DNA of 64,000 nucleotides from NCBI RefSeq assembly GCF_000402035.1, contig NC_021287.1:806001-870000 (forward strand), given 5' to 3'. The notes beneath the pieces are model-generated. The model searched no databases and had not been told where the DNA came from. It saw only the letters and a program-made list of their open reading frames with translations. Shown here in pieces: positions 16,590 through 28,188 of the stretch (positions within the stretch are counted from its first letter, which is position 1; each line of letters starts with the position of its first letter). The DNA comes from Caballeronia insecticola. Lineage in GTDB: Bacteria; Pseudomonadota; Gammaproteobacteria; Burkholderiales; Burkholderiaceae. A program made the position numbers and the translations under genes.

Positions 16590-17748
16590 GGCCGCCCAGT
16601 TCGTCGAGGCCGCGCGCGAACGCGGTTTCGACTGGTACGCGGGCGTGCCGTGCTCGTATCTCACGCCCTTTATCAACTACGTGCTGCAGGACGAGACGCT
16701 TCATTACGTCTCGGCGGCGAACGAAGGCGATGCGGTTGCGCTGATCGCGGGCGTCGCTTTGGGTGCCGCGGGCGGCGACAAAAAACGCCGCGGCATCGCG
16801 ATGATGCAGAACTCCGGCCTCGGCAACGCGGTGAGCCCGCTCACGTCGCTCACGTGGACGTTCCGTCTGCCGCAATTGCTGATCGTCACGTGGCGCGGCC
16901 AGCCGGGCGTCGCCGACGAGCCGCAGCACGCGCTGATGGGCCCGGTCACGCCGCAGATGCTCGACACGATGGAGATTCCGTGGGAGCTGTTCCCGACCGA
17001 GGCTGAAGAGATCGGTCCGGCGCTCGATCGCGCGACCGCGCACATGGACAGCACCGGCCGTCCGTATGCGCTCGTCATGCAGAAGGGCAGCGTCGCGCCG
17101 TTCGAACTCAAAAAGACCGGGCTGTCGGGCGTGCGCGTTCATGACGAGCGCGCGCCCGTCGCGCGCTTCCAAGGCGAGCGCGTGTCGCGTCACGCGGCGC
17201 TCGAACGCGTCATCGCGCGGACGCCGAAGGATTCGACGGTCGTGCTCGCATCCACGGGCTTCTGCGGCCGCGAACTCTACGCAATCGACGACCGCGAGAA
17301 TCAGCTTTATCTCGTCGGCTCGATGGGCTGCGTCACGCCGATGGCGCTCGGTCTCGCGCTCTCGCGCCCCGATTTGCGCGTCATCGCGCTCGACGGCGAC
17401 GGCGCCGCGCTCATGCGCATGGGCGTCTTCGCGACGCTCGGCGCGTACGGCCCGTCGAACCTGATTCATCTGTTGCTGGACAACGGCGCGCACGAATCGA
17501 CCGGCGGCCAGGCCACGGTGTCGCGCGGCGTCGATTTCGCGTCGATCGCGTCGGCGTGCGGTTACGCGCTCGCGCTCGATGGCGACGACATCGGCGTGAT
17601 CGATCGTCTCTTCGACGCAAAGGATGTCGCGGGCGCACGCTTTGCGCGTCTGTCGATCAAAACGGGCACGCCGGGCGATCTGCCGCGCCCGAAGATCACG
17701 CCCGAGGACGTCCGCGCCCGCTTGCAAAAACACATTGGAGGCCGTTGA
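16582..17748 (+). CDS. aepY: Phosphonopyruvate decarboxylase
   Basis: The 388-residue thiamine diphosphate enzyme converts phosphonopyruvate to phosphonoacetaldehyde and CO2. This irreversible step pulls the unfavourable PEP mutase reaction forward. Motifs are the N-terminal Pyr domain with [11 protein letters not shown] (catalytic Glu48) and [12 protein letters not shown]. The C-terminal PP domain has [10 protein letters not shown] (GDG at 272-274) ending in [11 protein letters not shown], the ThDP/Mg signature. Translation starts at GTG 16582, which overlaps the end of the PEP mutase gene by 8 bases; no better ATG is available near the conserved N-terminus ([26 protein letters not shown]). 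The length fits the family (about 380). Confidence 0.95.
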   Translation: MIEAAQFVEAARERGFDWYAGVPCSYLTPFINYVLQDETLHYVSAANEGDAVALIAGVALGAAGGDKKRRGIAMMQNSGLGNAVSPLTSLTWTFRLPQLLIVTWRGQPGVADEPQHALMGPVTPQMLDTMEIPWELFPTEAEEIGPALDRATAHMDSTGRPYALVMQKGSVAPFELKKTGLSGVRVHDERAPVARFQGERVSRHAALERVIARTPKDSTVVLASTGFCGRELYAIDDRENQLYLVGSMGCVTPMALGLALSRPDLRVIALDGDGAALMRMGVFATLGAYGPSNLIHLLLDNGAHESTGGQATVSRGVDFASIASACGYALALDGDDIGVIDRLFDAKDVAGARFARLSIKTGTPGDLPRPKITPEDVRARLQKHIGGR

Positions 17749-18812
17749 TGCTGCTGCTCAATCCGGGTCCTGTCACGCTGAGCGAACGCGTGCGCAAGAG
17801 CCTGCTGCAAACCGACTTGTGCCATCGCGAGCCGGAGTTCTTCGATCTTCAGGACGAGGCGCGCCGCCGTCTCGTCGCGGCTTACGAACTCGATCCGGCC
17901 AAGTGGAGCGCCGTGCTCATGACCGGCTCGGGCACGGCGGCCGTCGAGAGCATGATCGCCGGGCTCGTGCCGGAAGGCGGGCGGCTGCTGGTCGTGGAGA
18001 ACGGCGTGTACGGCGACCGTGTCGCGCAGATCGCGCAGCAGTACGGCATCGAGTATGAAGTCGCGAAGTACGAGTGGATGCAGGCGCCGGATATCGACGC
18101 CATCGTCAGGCTGCTCGACACCAAGAAGTTCACGAACGTCGCGATCATCCATCACGAAACCACCACGGGGCGTCTGAACGCCATCGACGCACTGTCGCGC
18201 GCCTGCGCGCAGCGTGGCGTGGGCCTTCTGCTCGACGCGGTGAGCAGCTTCGGCGCCGAAGCGATCGATTTCGACGGCGGCGGCATCGCCGCGATCGCCG
18301 CGACGGCCAACAAGTGCCTGCACGGCGTGCCGGGCGCGGCGTTCGTGATCGCGCGGCGCGACGCGCTGGCGCAGGCTGCGAGCCGCAACTATTACCTCGG
18401 CATCGCGCGTCTCGCGAAGTTGCAGGACGCGCGCAACACGCCGTTCACGCCGTCGGTGCATGCGTATTACGCGCTCGTCGAGGCGCTGCGCGAGTTCGAG
18501 GAAGAAGGCGGCTGGCGCGCGCGTCACGCGCGTTACGCGAAGCTCGCGGAGCAAGTGCGCGCGGGTCTGGCCGCGCTCGGCATGGAGAGCGCGTTGCCGC
18601 CGGAGGAATCGTCGGTGGTATTGCGGGCGTACCGGCTGCCGGCGGGCGTCACCTACGAGACGCTGCACGACGCGCTGAAGGCCAAGGGCTTCGTGATTTA
18701 CGCGGGGCAGGGCGGTTTGTCGAAGGAACTGTTCCGCATCTCGACGATGGGCGCGCTCGATGCGAACGACATGGATCGCCTGATTTCGTCGTTCGTGGAA
18801 TTGCTGCGCTGA
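17748..18812 (+). CDS. aepZ: 2-aminoethylphosphonate aminotransferase (class V, PhnW-like, biosynthetic context)
   Basis: The 354-residue pyridoxal-phosphate enzyme has N-terminus LLLNPGPVTLSERV and TGSGTAAVES (phosphate-binding loop). LLDAVSSFGAE carries the cofactor Asp163, and the Schiff-base lysine is K189 in TANKCLHGVPG. Catabolic PhnW makes phosphonoacetaldehyde from 2-aminoethylphosphonate. Here the neighbours are PEP mutase and phosphonopyruvate decarboxylase and no phosphonatase gene (phnX) is present, so the enzyme should run in the direction of AEP formation. Its ATG shares the A of the previous TGA (TGATG). It is the last gene of the cluster and is convergent with the next gene after only 12 bases. 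Confidence 0.92.
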   Translation: MLLLNPGPVTLSERVRKSLLQTDLCHREPEFFDLQDEARRRLVAAYELDPAKWSAVLMTGSGTAAVESMIAGLVPEGGRLLVVENGVYGDRVAQIAQQYGIEYEVAKYEWMQAPDIDAIVRLLDTKKFTNVAIIHHETTTGRLNAIDALSRACAQRGVGLLLDAVSSFGAEAIDFDGGGIAAIAATANKCLHGVPGAAFVIARRDALAQAASRNYYLGIARLAKLQDARNTPFTPSVHAYYALVEALREFEEEGGWRARHARYAKLAEQVRAGLAALGMESALPPEESSVVLRAYRLPAGVTYETLHDALKAKGFVIYAGQGGLSKELFRISTMGALDANDMDRLISSFVELLR

Positions 18813-18824
18813 ACGGCAAGCCCG

Positions 18825-19268
18825 TCACTGCTTGCAAAAAATCGCCGTGATGAAGGGCGCGACGTGGTGCACGACCGCGTCGCTGCCCGCTTCGCGCACC
18901 TTCTGTTCGACTTCGATGTCGCCGCCCCAGACGACCGCACCGTAAGCCGCATCGCTGATCGGCTCGCCCTTGCCCGGCTTGAACAGCGGATCGTCCTTCT
19001 GATACGCCACCAGCGCGTAGACCTTGAACCCGTAGGCCGTCAATGCGGCGCCCTTCACCGGCCGGAACGCGTTGATCGAGTTCGCCTCGATACGCATCGG
19101 TTTCGCCTCCAGCAGATTGCTGTCCTGCAACGGCGCGATGAAATCGTGCGGCGTCGATTTGCAGTCGAGCTGCGAATCGAGCGCGCGAGCATGGGCGTGA
19201 GCGGCGAGCGCGCCGAACGCCATCGGCAAAGACCAGCGAAAAATGCGGCAAGCGAGCGTCAGCGTCAT
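18825..19268 (-). CDS. Hypothetical secreted protein of 147 residues
   Basis: The N-terminus MTLTLACRIFRWSLPMAFGALAA followed by HAHARA is a probable Sec signal peptide, so the product is likely periplasmic. The mature part has two cysteines (in LDCKSTPHDF and at the extreme C-terminus IFCKQ), which may form a disulphide. It also has repeated short hydrophobic beta-like segments (AALTAYGFKVYALVAYQ, AAYGAVVWGGDIEVEQKV). I do not recognise the family with certainty. It is convergent with the phosphonate cluster, separated by 12 bases, and is unlikely to be part of it. Confidence 0.65.
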   Translation of the reverse strand: MTLTLACRIFRWSLPMAFGALAAHAHARALDSQLDCKSTPHDFIAPLQDSNLLEAKPMRIEANSINAFRPVKGAALTAYGFKVYALVAYQKDDPLFKPGKGEPISDAAYGAVVWGGDIEVEQKVREAGSDAVVHHVAPFITAIFCKQ

Positions 19269-19367
19269 GGCGGCGGGATATCCGTGATAGCCAGCACTTT
19301 AACCACATTGCAACAAATGTGCTTGTTTCGTCGAGCGAAAGATCGCGCGGCGCGTGGCGCGCCAAAC

Positions 19368-19398
19368 AAAAAGGCGTCCCTCGCGCGAAGGACGCCCT
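19368..19398 (-). terminator. Intrinsic terminator after guanine deaminase
   Basis: The minus strand shows GGCGTCC/GGACGCC arms with a 10-base loop followed by five T. It lies about 30 bases past the guaD stop and ends the guaD transcript. Confidence 0.8.
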
Positions 19399-19426
19399 TT
19401 GAATGTTCGACGCGTCGTGCGAAGCG

Positions 19427-20755
19427 TCAGGCCGCCATTTCGAGCTTCGCCGTGCGCCGGCTTTCCCGCGCATGCACGCGCTTGCCGGCGGCGTAGGTCT
19501 CGAACACCGCGCGGTCGTCGCCGAGCAGCGCGAACGCGAACAGCAGTTCTTCCAGCGATTCCGTGCGCGCCATGCGTCGTGCGAGCAGCGGCGTCGCGTT
19601 CGGGTCCAGCACAACGAAGTCCGCTTCGCTGCCGGGCTTGAGCGTGCCGATCTTGTCGTCGAGTTCGAGCACCTGGGCGGCGCCGGTCGTCGCGAGCCAG
19701 AACATGCGCGTCGCGGTCAGATGATGGCCGGTCAGACGCGCGACCTTGTGCGCTTCGTTCATCGTTTGCAGCATGGAGAACGACGTGCCGCCGCCGACGT
19801 CCGTCGCCAGCGCAACCGGCATGTTCGATTCGCCCGCCTTTTCGAAGTCGAACAGTCCGCTGCCGAGAAAGAGGTTCGACGTCGGGCAGTGCGACGCCAC
19901 CGCGCCGGTTTCCGCCATGCGCTGGCGGTCGCGCTCATCGAGATAGATGCAGTGGCCGTACACCGCGCGGCGGCGCAGCAGATTGTAGTGATCGTAGATG
20001 TCGAGATAGCTGCGATGCCCCGGAAACAGGCTTTCGACCCATTTGATCTCGTCCGTGTTCTCCGCGACGTGACTCTGGATGAACACGTCCTGATGCTTCT
20101 GCGCGAGCGCGCCGCATGCTTCGAGCTGCGCCTCGGTCGAGGTCGGCGCGAAACGCGGCGTCAGTGCGTAATGCTGGCGTCCGCGGCCGTGCCAGCGCGC
20201 GATGAGTTCGGCGCTGTCGTCGTAGCCGGATTGCGCCGTGTCGCGCAGGAATTCGGGGCAATTGCGATCCATCAGCACTTTGCCCGCGACCATGCGCAGA
20301 TTGCGCGCTTCGCTTTCGGTGAAGAACGCATCGGCGGATTGCTTGTGCACCGTGCAGTACACGAGCGCCGTGGTCGTGCCGCAGGCAAGCAGTTCGTCGA
20401 TGAAAAAGCTCGCTGTCTCGCGCGCGACCGCGGGATTCTCGAAGCCGCGCTCGGTCGGGAACGTGTACGTGTTGAGCCACGGCAAGAGTCCCGGCGCCGG
20501 CGACGCGATCATGTCCGTCTGCGGATAGTGAATGTGCGAGTCGATGAAACCCGGCACGATCAGCTTGTCGCGCATCGTCTGGACGGTCGCGTCGGGGCTG
20601 AGCCGGTCGCGAATCGACGCATACGCGCCTGCCGCGACCACTTTCCCGTCCTCGACGATCAGGAGGCCGTCGGCCTCGTAGACCGCGCCGTCAGCGGCAT
20701 GCGCGGGATCTTCCCGGAAGGTCAGCAACTGGGCGCGGTAGGCGGTTTGAGTCAT
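19427..20755 (-). CDS. guaD: Guanine deaminase
   Basis: The 442-residue amidohydrolase converts guanine to xanthine and ammonia. Zinc motifs are PGFIDSHIHYPQ (HxH, about residues 70-80), IQSHVAENTDE and VYGHCIYL. The distal Asp is in ALATDVGGGTSFSMLQ. FIDSHIHYPQTDMIAS is typical of guanine deaminases. It is the last gene of a leftward purine run (xdhA, xdhB, xdhC, adenine deaminase, purine permease, guaD), separated from the permease gene by 25 bases. Xanthine made here feeds the xanthine dehydrogenase encoded upstream in the run. Confidence 0.95.
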   Translation of the reverse strand: MTQTAYRAQLLTFREDPAHAADGAVYEADGLLIVEDGKVVAAGAYASIRDRLSPDATVQTMRDKLIVPGFIDSHIHYPQTDMIASPAPGLLPWLNTYTFPTERGFENPAVARETASFFIDELLACGTTTALVYCTVHKQSADAFFTESEARNLRMVAGKVLMDRNCPEFLRDTAQSGYDDSAELIARWHGRGRQHYALTPRFAPTSTEAQLEACGALAQKHQDVFIQSHVAENTDEIKWVESLFPGHRSYLDIYDHYNLLRRRAVYGHCIYLDERDRQRMAETGAVASHCPTSNLFLGSGLFDFEKAGESNMPVALATDVGGGTSFSMLQTMNEAHKVARLTGHHLTATRMFWLATTGAAQVLELDDKIGTLKPGSEADFVVLDPNATPLLARRMARTESLEELLFAFALLGDDRAVFETYAAGKRVHARESRRTAKLEMAA

Positions 20756-20780
20756 GATGCAACGTCTCCGATTTCTAGGA

Positions 20781-22151
20781 TTAAAGCTGTGAAAGCAGCA
20801 CTAAAGAGAAAGCCGCGATGATCCACATCGCCGGTTTGATTTCCTTCGCGCGCCCCGTCGCCGACTTGAGCACGACGAACGCGAGAAAGCCGTACGCGAC
20901 GCCGTCGGTGATCGAATAGGTCAGCGGAATCAGGATCATCGCGAGGAACGCGGGAATGGCTTCGTCGAAGCGGTGCCATTCGATCTGCGTGATCGCTTCC
21001 ATCATGAACACGCCGACCAGCACGAGCGCGGGCGCGGTCGCAATCGCGGGCACGAGCGACAGGAGCGGCGAAAGAAACAGGAACGGCAGGAAGCACAGAC
21101 CCGCGACCACGGCGACAAGCCCCGTGCGCCCGCCCGCCGAAATGCCCGCCGCCGATTCGATATACGCGTTCGCCGGGCTCGTGCCGAGCGGCGCGGAAAT
21201 CAGCGCGGAGAAGGAGTCGACCATCATCGACTGGCGGATGTTGCGCGGATTGCCGTCTTGATCGTAGAGCTTGCCGGCTTCGGAGATCGCCATGAACGTG
21301 GAGAGCGCGTCGAAGAACGACGTGAACAGCATCACGAAGATGAACGGCCAGTAGATGACCTTCAGCGAGCCGACAATGTCCAGTTGTCCGATGGCGGAAA
21401 AATCCGGCGCGGAGAAAAGTCCGTTCCAGTTGACGAGCGTTTTCGTGGCGATGGCGGCGGGCCAGTACGCGGTGCCGTCGCCGTAGAAGCGGCCGATCGG
21501 AATCGCGATGATCGTCGTGAACACAATGCCGAGCATCAGCGCGCCGGTGACTTTGCGGGCGACGAGAATCGTCGTGACCGCGAGGCCGATCAGGAACGTG
21601 ATGACCACCGGATTCAGCGACGCCGAATGCACGATCGTGACCGGATCGCCCACCACGAACTTCGCGTTCACGAGGCCGATGAGGCTGATAAACAAGCCGA
21701 TGCCGCACGACACCGCATGCCGCAGATTGGCGGGAATCGCATCGACAACGAGCTTGCGCGCGTTGAACACCGCGAGCACGGCGAAGATCACGCCGGACCA
21801 GAACACGCAGCCGAGCGCGGTCTGCCACGGCATCTTGCCGCCATGAACCATGACGAACGCGAACAGCGCGTTCATGCCCATGCCGGGCGCGACGAGCACC
21901 GGATTGCGCGCGTACAGACCCATTGCGCAACTGCCGAGAAAGCTGACGATGACGGTCGCCGTCAGCGCCGCGGGAAAGGGCACGCCCGCCTGCGACAGAA
22001 TGCCCGGATTGACGACGATGATGTACATCGCCGTGAGAAACGTCGTGATGCCCGCGACGACTTCGGTCTTGGTGCGCGAGCCCGCCGCGCGCACGCCGAA
22101 AAAGCGTTCGATGGCGGTCGTGTCTTGTTGGGGAGTTGCGGTCGTTTCCAT
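20781..22151 (-). CDS. NCS2-family adenine/guanine/hypoxanthine permease (AzgA-like)
   Basis: The 456-residue inner-membrane transporter has about 12-14 helices. Family motifs are ERFFGVRAAGSRTKTEVVAGITTFLTAMYII at the N-terminus and the signature GMGMNALFAFVMV. VMLFTSFFDALSTFMAISEAG and LGTSPANAYIESAAGISAGGRTGL are characteristic of the AzgA/GhxP branch, which carries adenine, guanine or hypoxanthine with protons. Its position between guanine deaminase and adenine deaminase strongly supports uptake of purine bases. It lies 7 bases after the adenine deaminase stop, so the genes are probably cotranscribed. Confidence 0.92.
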   Translation of the reverse strand: METTATPQQDTTAIERFFGVRAAGSRTKTEVVAGITTFLTAMYIIVVNPGILSQAGVPFPAALTATVIVSFLGSCAMGLYARNPVLVAPGMGMNALFAFVMVHGGKMPWQTALGCVFWSGVIFAVLAVFNARKLVVDAIPANLRHAVSCGIGLFISLIGLVNAKFVVGDPVTIVHSASLNPVVITFLIGLAVTTILVARKVTGALMLGIVFTTIIAIPIGRFYGDGTAYWPAAIATKTLVNWNGLFSAPDFSAIGQLDIVGSLKVIYWPFIFVMLFTSFFDALSTFMAISEAGKLYDQDGNPRNIRQSMMVDSFSALISAPLGTSPANAYIESAAGISAGGRTGLVAVVAGLCFLPFLFLSPLLSLVPAIATAPALVLVGVFMMEAITQIEWHRFDEAIPAFLAMILIPLTYSITDGVAYGFLAFVVLKSATGRAKEIKPAMWIIAAFSLVLLSQL

Positions 22152-22158
22152 GCTTGGC

Positions 22159-24242
<2,084 letters not shown>

Positions 24243-24286
24243 CGATGGGGCTCCGAAAAATGATCGTGTTTGCGTCGTCGCAGGCG

Positions 24287-26659
24287 CTAGTTTACCGGCG
24301 CCGGCTCGTCGACTTCGACCGCGAGCGCGCAGAGCGCGTCGAGAATGGCTTCGGGCGTCGCCGGCGCACGCAGTTTCGGCGCATCGGGCGCATCCGGCGT
24401 GACCGAGGCGATGGCCGCGCGAATCGCGAGCAGCACCGAAAATCCGAGCAACAGCGGCGGTTCGCCGACGGCCTTCGAGCGGAAAATCGTCGGTTCCACG
24501 TTGTCGTTGCCGGCATTGCGATACAGCGCCACATTGAAGCGCGCGGGCGCATCGCTGACGGCGGGAATCTTGTAGGTCGAGGGCGCGTGCGTCATCAGGC
24601 GTCCGTCGCGGTTCCACCACAGTTCCTCGGTCGTGAGCCAGCCCATGCCCTGAATGAAGCCGCCTTCCACCTGGCCCAGATCGATGGCCGGATTGATCGA
24701 GCGGCCCGCGTCGTGCAGCAGATCGGCGCGCAGGAGCTTCCATTCGCCGGTGAGCGTATCGACGACGACTTCCGACACCGCCGCGCCGTACGCGAAGTAA
24801 TAGAACGGATGGCCTTGCAGCGTCTTCGCGTCCCAATGCACTTTCGGCGTCGAATAGAAGCCGTCGGACCACAATTGCACGCGCGCGAGATACGCCGCCG
24901 CGACGACTTGCTCGAACGGCATCTGCCCGCCGTTCGCCTCCACGACGCCGCCGTGAAAGCGCACATCGGCCGCGCTGCCGCCGAGCTGTTTCGCGACGAG
25001 TTCGGCGAGACGCGCGCGGATCGCGAGCGCGGCGGCTTCGGCCGCCTTGCCGTTGAGATCGCTGCCGGTGGATGCCGCCGTCGCCGATGTGTTCGCGACC
25101 TTCGAGGTATCGGTGGCCGTCACGCGCACGCGCGCGAGACCGATGCCCAGCACGCTCGCCACGACCTGCGCGACCTTCGTATTGAGCCCCTGGCCCATTT
25201 CCGTGCCGCCGTGATTCACGAGCACGGAGCCGTCCTTGTAGACGTGCACGAGCGCGCCCGCCTGATTCAGGAACGGCACGTTGAACGAGATGCCGAACTT
25301 GACCGGCGTGAACGCGATGCCGCGTTTGAGCACGCTGTTCTGCGCGTTGAACGCGGCGATCGCCGCGCGGCGCGCCGCATAATCGCTCGATGCGACGAGT
25401 TCGTCGGTCAGCGGCGCGATCACGTTGTCCGTGACCGGCTGGCCATACGGCGTGACGTCGCGCTCGCCGATGCCGTAGAAATTCGCGCGCCGCACGTCGA
25501 GCGGATCGAGTTTCAGCCGATGCGCGATGTCGTCGAGCATCACTTCCATCACGAGCGCGCCTTGCGGGCCGCCGAAGCCGCGAAACGCCGTGTTCGACTG
25601 CGTGTTGGTCTTGCAGCAGAACGCGCGGATATCGACATCGCTCAGAAAGTACGCGTTGTCGAAGTGACAGACCGCGCGCGTTGCGACCGCGCCCGACAAG
25701 TCCGCCGAATAGCCCGCGCGCAACGCAATCTCGACACGCGCGCCGACGATGCGCCCGTCGTCGTCGAAGCCGCATTCGTATTCGTAGACGGCGTCGTGGC
25801 GCTTGCCGGTGATCATGAAGTCGTCGTCGCGATCGGCGCGCAGCTTGACCGGGCGCTTCAACACATGCGCCGCGAGCGACGCCACGCACGCGAACAGCGC
25901 CGATTGCGACTCCTTGCCGCCGAAGCCGCCGCCCATGCGCCGGCATTCGCACAGCACGGCGTGCACCGGCCAGCCGAACATATGCGCGACGACTTGCTGC
26001 ATCTCGCTCGGATGCTGCGTCGAGCTGTGCACGAGCATGCCGTCCTGCTCCTTTGGCAGCGCGTAGGCGACCTGTCCTTCGAGATAGAACTGTTCCTGCC
26101 CGCCGACGTCGAATTCGCCCTTCAGCCGATGTTTCGCGCCCGCGATGCGCTCGGTCGGATCGCCGCGCCGCAGATGCAGCGGCGGCAGCACGAACTGGTT
26201 GCGCGCTTTCGCCTCGCGCGGCGTGAGCACGGCTTCCAGCGGCTCGTAGCGCACGACATCCTCGCGCTTCGCGAGCGCGGCGGCGCGGCGCGCGAGATCG
26301 TGCGTTTCGGCGATGACCGCGAACACCGGCTGCCCGAGGTACTCCACACGGTCGACCGCGAGGATCGGATCGTCGTGCAGCACCGGGCCGCAATTGTTTT
26401 CGCCGGGAATGTCGGCGGCGGTGAGCACCGCGACGACGCCGGGTGCGGCGCGCACCGCGTCCAGATCGAGCGACACGATGCGCGCATGCGCATGCCGCGA
26501 CAGCCCGAGCGCCGCGTGCAGCGTGCCGCGCGCCTCGGGGATGTCGTCCGTGTAGATCGCCTCGCCGCTCACATGCAGCGCCGCCGATTCGTGCGGCAGC
26601 GCGAGTCCCGCGGCATCGGCGGCGGGATCGAAAGCAAGGGGCTCCCGGGCGTGATTCAT
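24287..26659 (-). CDS. xdhB: Xanthine dehydrogenase, molybdopterin-binding subunit
   Basis: The 790-residue large subunit binds the molybdenum cofactor and oxidises hypoxanthine and xanthine to urate. Motifs are the N-terminal a/b-hammerhead (GEAIYTDDIPEARGTLHAALGLS), QFYLEGQVAYALP, GGGFGGKESQ, AFRGFGGPQG and the C-terminal VNHGGTEMGQGLNTKVAQV. The catalytic Glu is in the region VEGGFIQGMGWLTTEEL. The ATG at 26659 overlaps the xdhA stop by 4 bases, giving translational coupling. The longer open frame upstream is only the xdhA antiphase. Confidence 0.97.
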   Translation of the reverse strand: MNHAREPLAFDPAADAAGLALPHESAALHVSGEAIYTDDIPEARGTLHAALGLSRHAHARIVSLDLDAVRAAPGVVAVLTAADIPGENNCGPVLHDDPILAVDRVEYLGQPVFAVIAETHDLARRAAALAKREDVVRYEPLEAVLTPREAKARNQFVLPPLHLRRGDPTERIAGAKHRLKGEFDVGGQEQFYLEGQVAYALPKEQDGMLVHSSTQHPSEMQQVVAHMFGWPVHAVLCECRRMGGGFGGKESQSALFACVASLAAHVLKRPVKLRADRDDDFMITGKRHDAVYEYECGFDDDGRIVGARVEIALRAGYSADLSGAVATRAVCHFDNAYFLSDVDIRAFCCKTNTQSNTAFRGFGGPQGALVMEVMLDDIAHRLKLDPLDVRRANFYGIGERDVTPYGQPVTDNVIAPLTDELVASSDYAARRAAIAAFNAQNSVLKRGIAFTPVKFGISFNVPFLNQAGALVHVYKDGSVLVNHGGTEMGQGLNTKVAQVVASVLGIGLARVRVTATDTSKVANTSATAASTGSDLNGKAAEAAALAIRARLAELVAKQLGGSAADVRFHGGVVEANGGQMPFEQVVAAAYLARVQLWSDGFYSTPKVHWDAKTLQGHPFYYFAYGAAVSEVVVDTLTGEWKLLRADLLHDAGRSINPAIDLGQVEGGFIQGMGWLTTEELWWNRDGRLMTHAPSTYKIPAVSDAPARFNVALYRNAGNDNVEPTIFRSKAVGEPPLLLGFSVLLAIRAAIASVTPDAPDAPKLRAPATPEAILDALCALAVEVDEPAPVN

Positions 26660-28188
26660 GGCTGCTCCTCGGCAGACGCGCGCGCGTCGTAGGCGAACGC
26701 GTTCACGTCGGCGAGCGCGAGCGGCGCATCGCGACGCGTTTCCAGATAAAAGCGCCACAGCAGATTGCGCGCCACCTTCGCGCGATAGGCGCTCGACGCG
26801 CGCATGTCGGTGAGCGGCTGATAGTCGGCGTCGAGCGCGGCCATCGCGGCGCGCGCGTGGGCTTCATTCCATTCGTGGCCGATGAGCGCGTTCTCCGCGC
26901 CGGTCGCGCGCTTGGGCGTCGCCGCCATGCCGCCGAACGCGATGCGCGCCGCGCTCACGCGATTGTCGTCGCCGAGCCGGATCGCGAAGGCCGCGCACAC
27001 GGCGGAAATGTCCTGGTCGTAGCGCTTGGCCACCTTGTACGTGCGAAAGCGCAGCGCGCCGGCCGGACGCGGCACGCGGATCGCCGCGACGAATTCGCCC
27101 GCGGCGAGGGCGGTTTTTTGATAGCCGAGATAGAACGCGTCGAGCGGCATCGAGCGGATCTGCGTATCTTTTTGCAGCACGAGTTCCGCATTCAGCGCGA
27201 TGAGCGCGGGCATCGAATCGCCGATCGGCGAGCCGTTCGCGACGTTGCCGCCGAGCGTGCCGGCGTTGCGGATCGGGCGCGACGCGAAGCGCGTCCAGAG
27301 TTCGGCGAGTTCGGGGTGATCGGCGACGAGTGCGGCGTACGCATCTTCGAGCGATGCGGCCGCGCCGATCGTCAGCGTCTGCGCATCGCGCTCGATGGTC
27401 TTCAGCTCATCCACGTTGCCGATATACAGGATCTCGCCGAGATCGCGAAACTGCTTCGTGACCCACAAGCCGACATCGGTGCTGCCCGCGAGCAGCCGCG
27501 CGTCGGGATGCGCGGCGCGCAGGCGCGCGAACTCGGCGCGCGTGACCGGCGCGTAGAAAGCGGGCGTGCCGAAGGCGGCGCCGCGGGCATCGGGCGCATG
27601 GTATTCGAAGGTCTGCGTGCGTTTGAGCGCCGCGAGCTGCTGTTTGAGCGCGAGCGCGGCGGCGTCGAATGGCGGGCGCGGGTAGTCGAACATGCGCGCG
27701 GCGGCATCGAGAATCGGGCGATAACCCGTGCAGCGGCACAGATTGCCCGACAGCGCGGCGGCGAGTTCATCGCGCGAAGGCGGCCCCGCGTCGCGCGGAT
27801 GATGGTGATACAGCGCCCACAGCGACATCACGAAGCCGGGCGTGCAGAAGCCGCATTGAGAGCCGTGACAATCGACGAGCGCCTGCTGCACCGGATGCAG
27901 CGTGCCGTCCGGCTGACGCAGGTCTTCGACCGTGACGAGCGCGCGCGAATCGAGCGTCGGCAGAAACTGGATGCAGGCGTTGACGGCCTTCAGAACCAGC
28001 TCGCCCGACGCATCCAGCTCGCCGACGACGACCGTGCACGCGCCGCAATCGCCTTCCGCGCAGCCTTCCTTCGTGCCGGTGCAAAGCGCGTTCTCGCGCA
28101 GATGCTGAAGCACCGTGCGCGTGGCGGGCGCGTCGCCGATTTCACACACGGCGCCGTGCTGAAGGAAGCGGATGGTTTGCGTTGTCAT
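26656..28188 (-). CDS. xdhA: Xanthine dehydrogenase, 2Fe-2S and FAD-binding subunit
   Basis: The 510-residue small subunit carries electrons from the molybdenum site to NAD. Residues about 1-85 form a plant-type ferredoxin domain (CTGTKEGCAEGDCGACTVVV). The second [2Fe-2S] domain has CGFCTPGFVMSL and SGNLCRCTGYRPIL. The FAD domain follows from about residue 200 (LLAGSTDVGLWVTKQF, RNAGTLGGNVANGSPIGDSMPAL). It is the first gene of the purine operon. The ATG at 28188 gives the canonical MTTQTIRFLQHGAVC start; another Met five codons upstream (28203) is possible, and neither has a strong ribosome site. Confidence 0.96.
   Translation of the reverse strand: MTTQTIRFLQHGAVCEIGDAPATRTVLQHLRENALCTGTKEGCAEGDCGACTVVVGELDASGELVLKAVNACIQFLPTLDSRALVTVEDLRQPDGTLHPVQQALVDCHGSQCGFCTPGFVMSLWALYHHHPRDAGPPSRDELAAALSGNLCRCTGYRPILDAAARMFDYPRPPFDAAALALKQQLAALKRTQTFEYHAPDARGAAFGTPAFYAPVTRAEFARLRAAHPDARLLAGSTDVGLWVTKQFRDLGEILYIGNVDELKTIERDAQTLTIGAAASLEDAYAALVADHPELAELWTRFASRPIRNAGTLGGNVANGSPIGDSMPALIALNAELVLQKDTQIRSMPLDAFYLGYQKTALAAGEFVAAIRVPRPAGALRFRTYKVAKRYDQDISAVCAAFAIRLGDDNRVSAARIAFGGMAATPKRATGAENALIGHEWNEAHARAAMAALDADYQPLTDMRASSAYRAKVARNLLWRFYLETRRDAPLALADVNAFAYDARASAEEQP

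Noticed and set aside
14850..16676. A 608-codon minus-strand frame opposite the PEP mutase gene
   Set aside because: It shares bases with a clearly conserved enzyme and shows no recognisable domain.
16582..18812. Reading the aminotransferase and decarboxylase as phosphonate degradation genes
   Set aside because: There is no phnX phosphonatase or phosphonate transporter. PEP mutase and phosphonopyruvate decarboxylase point to synthesis.
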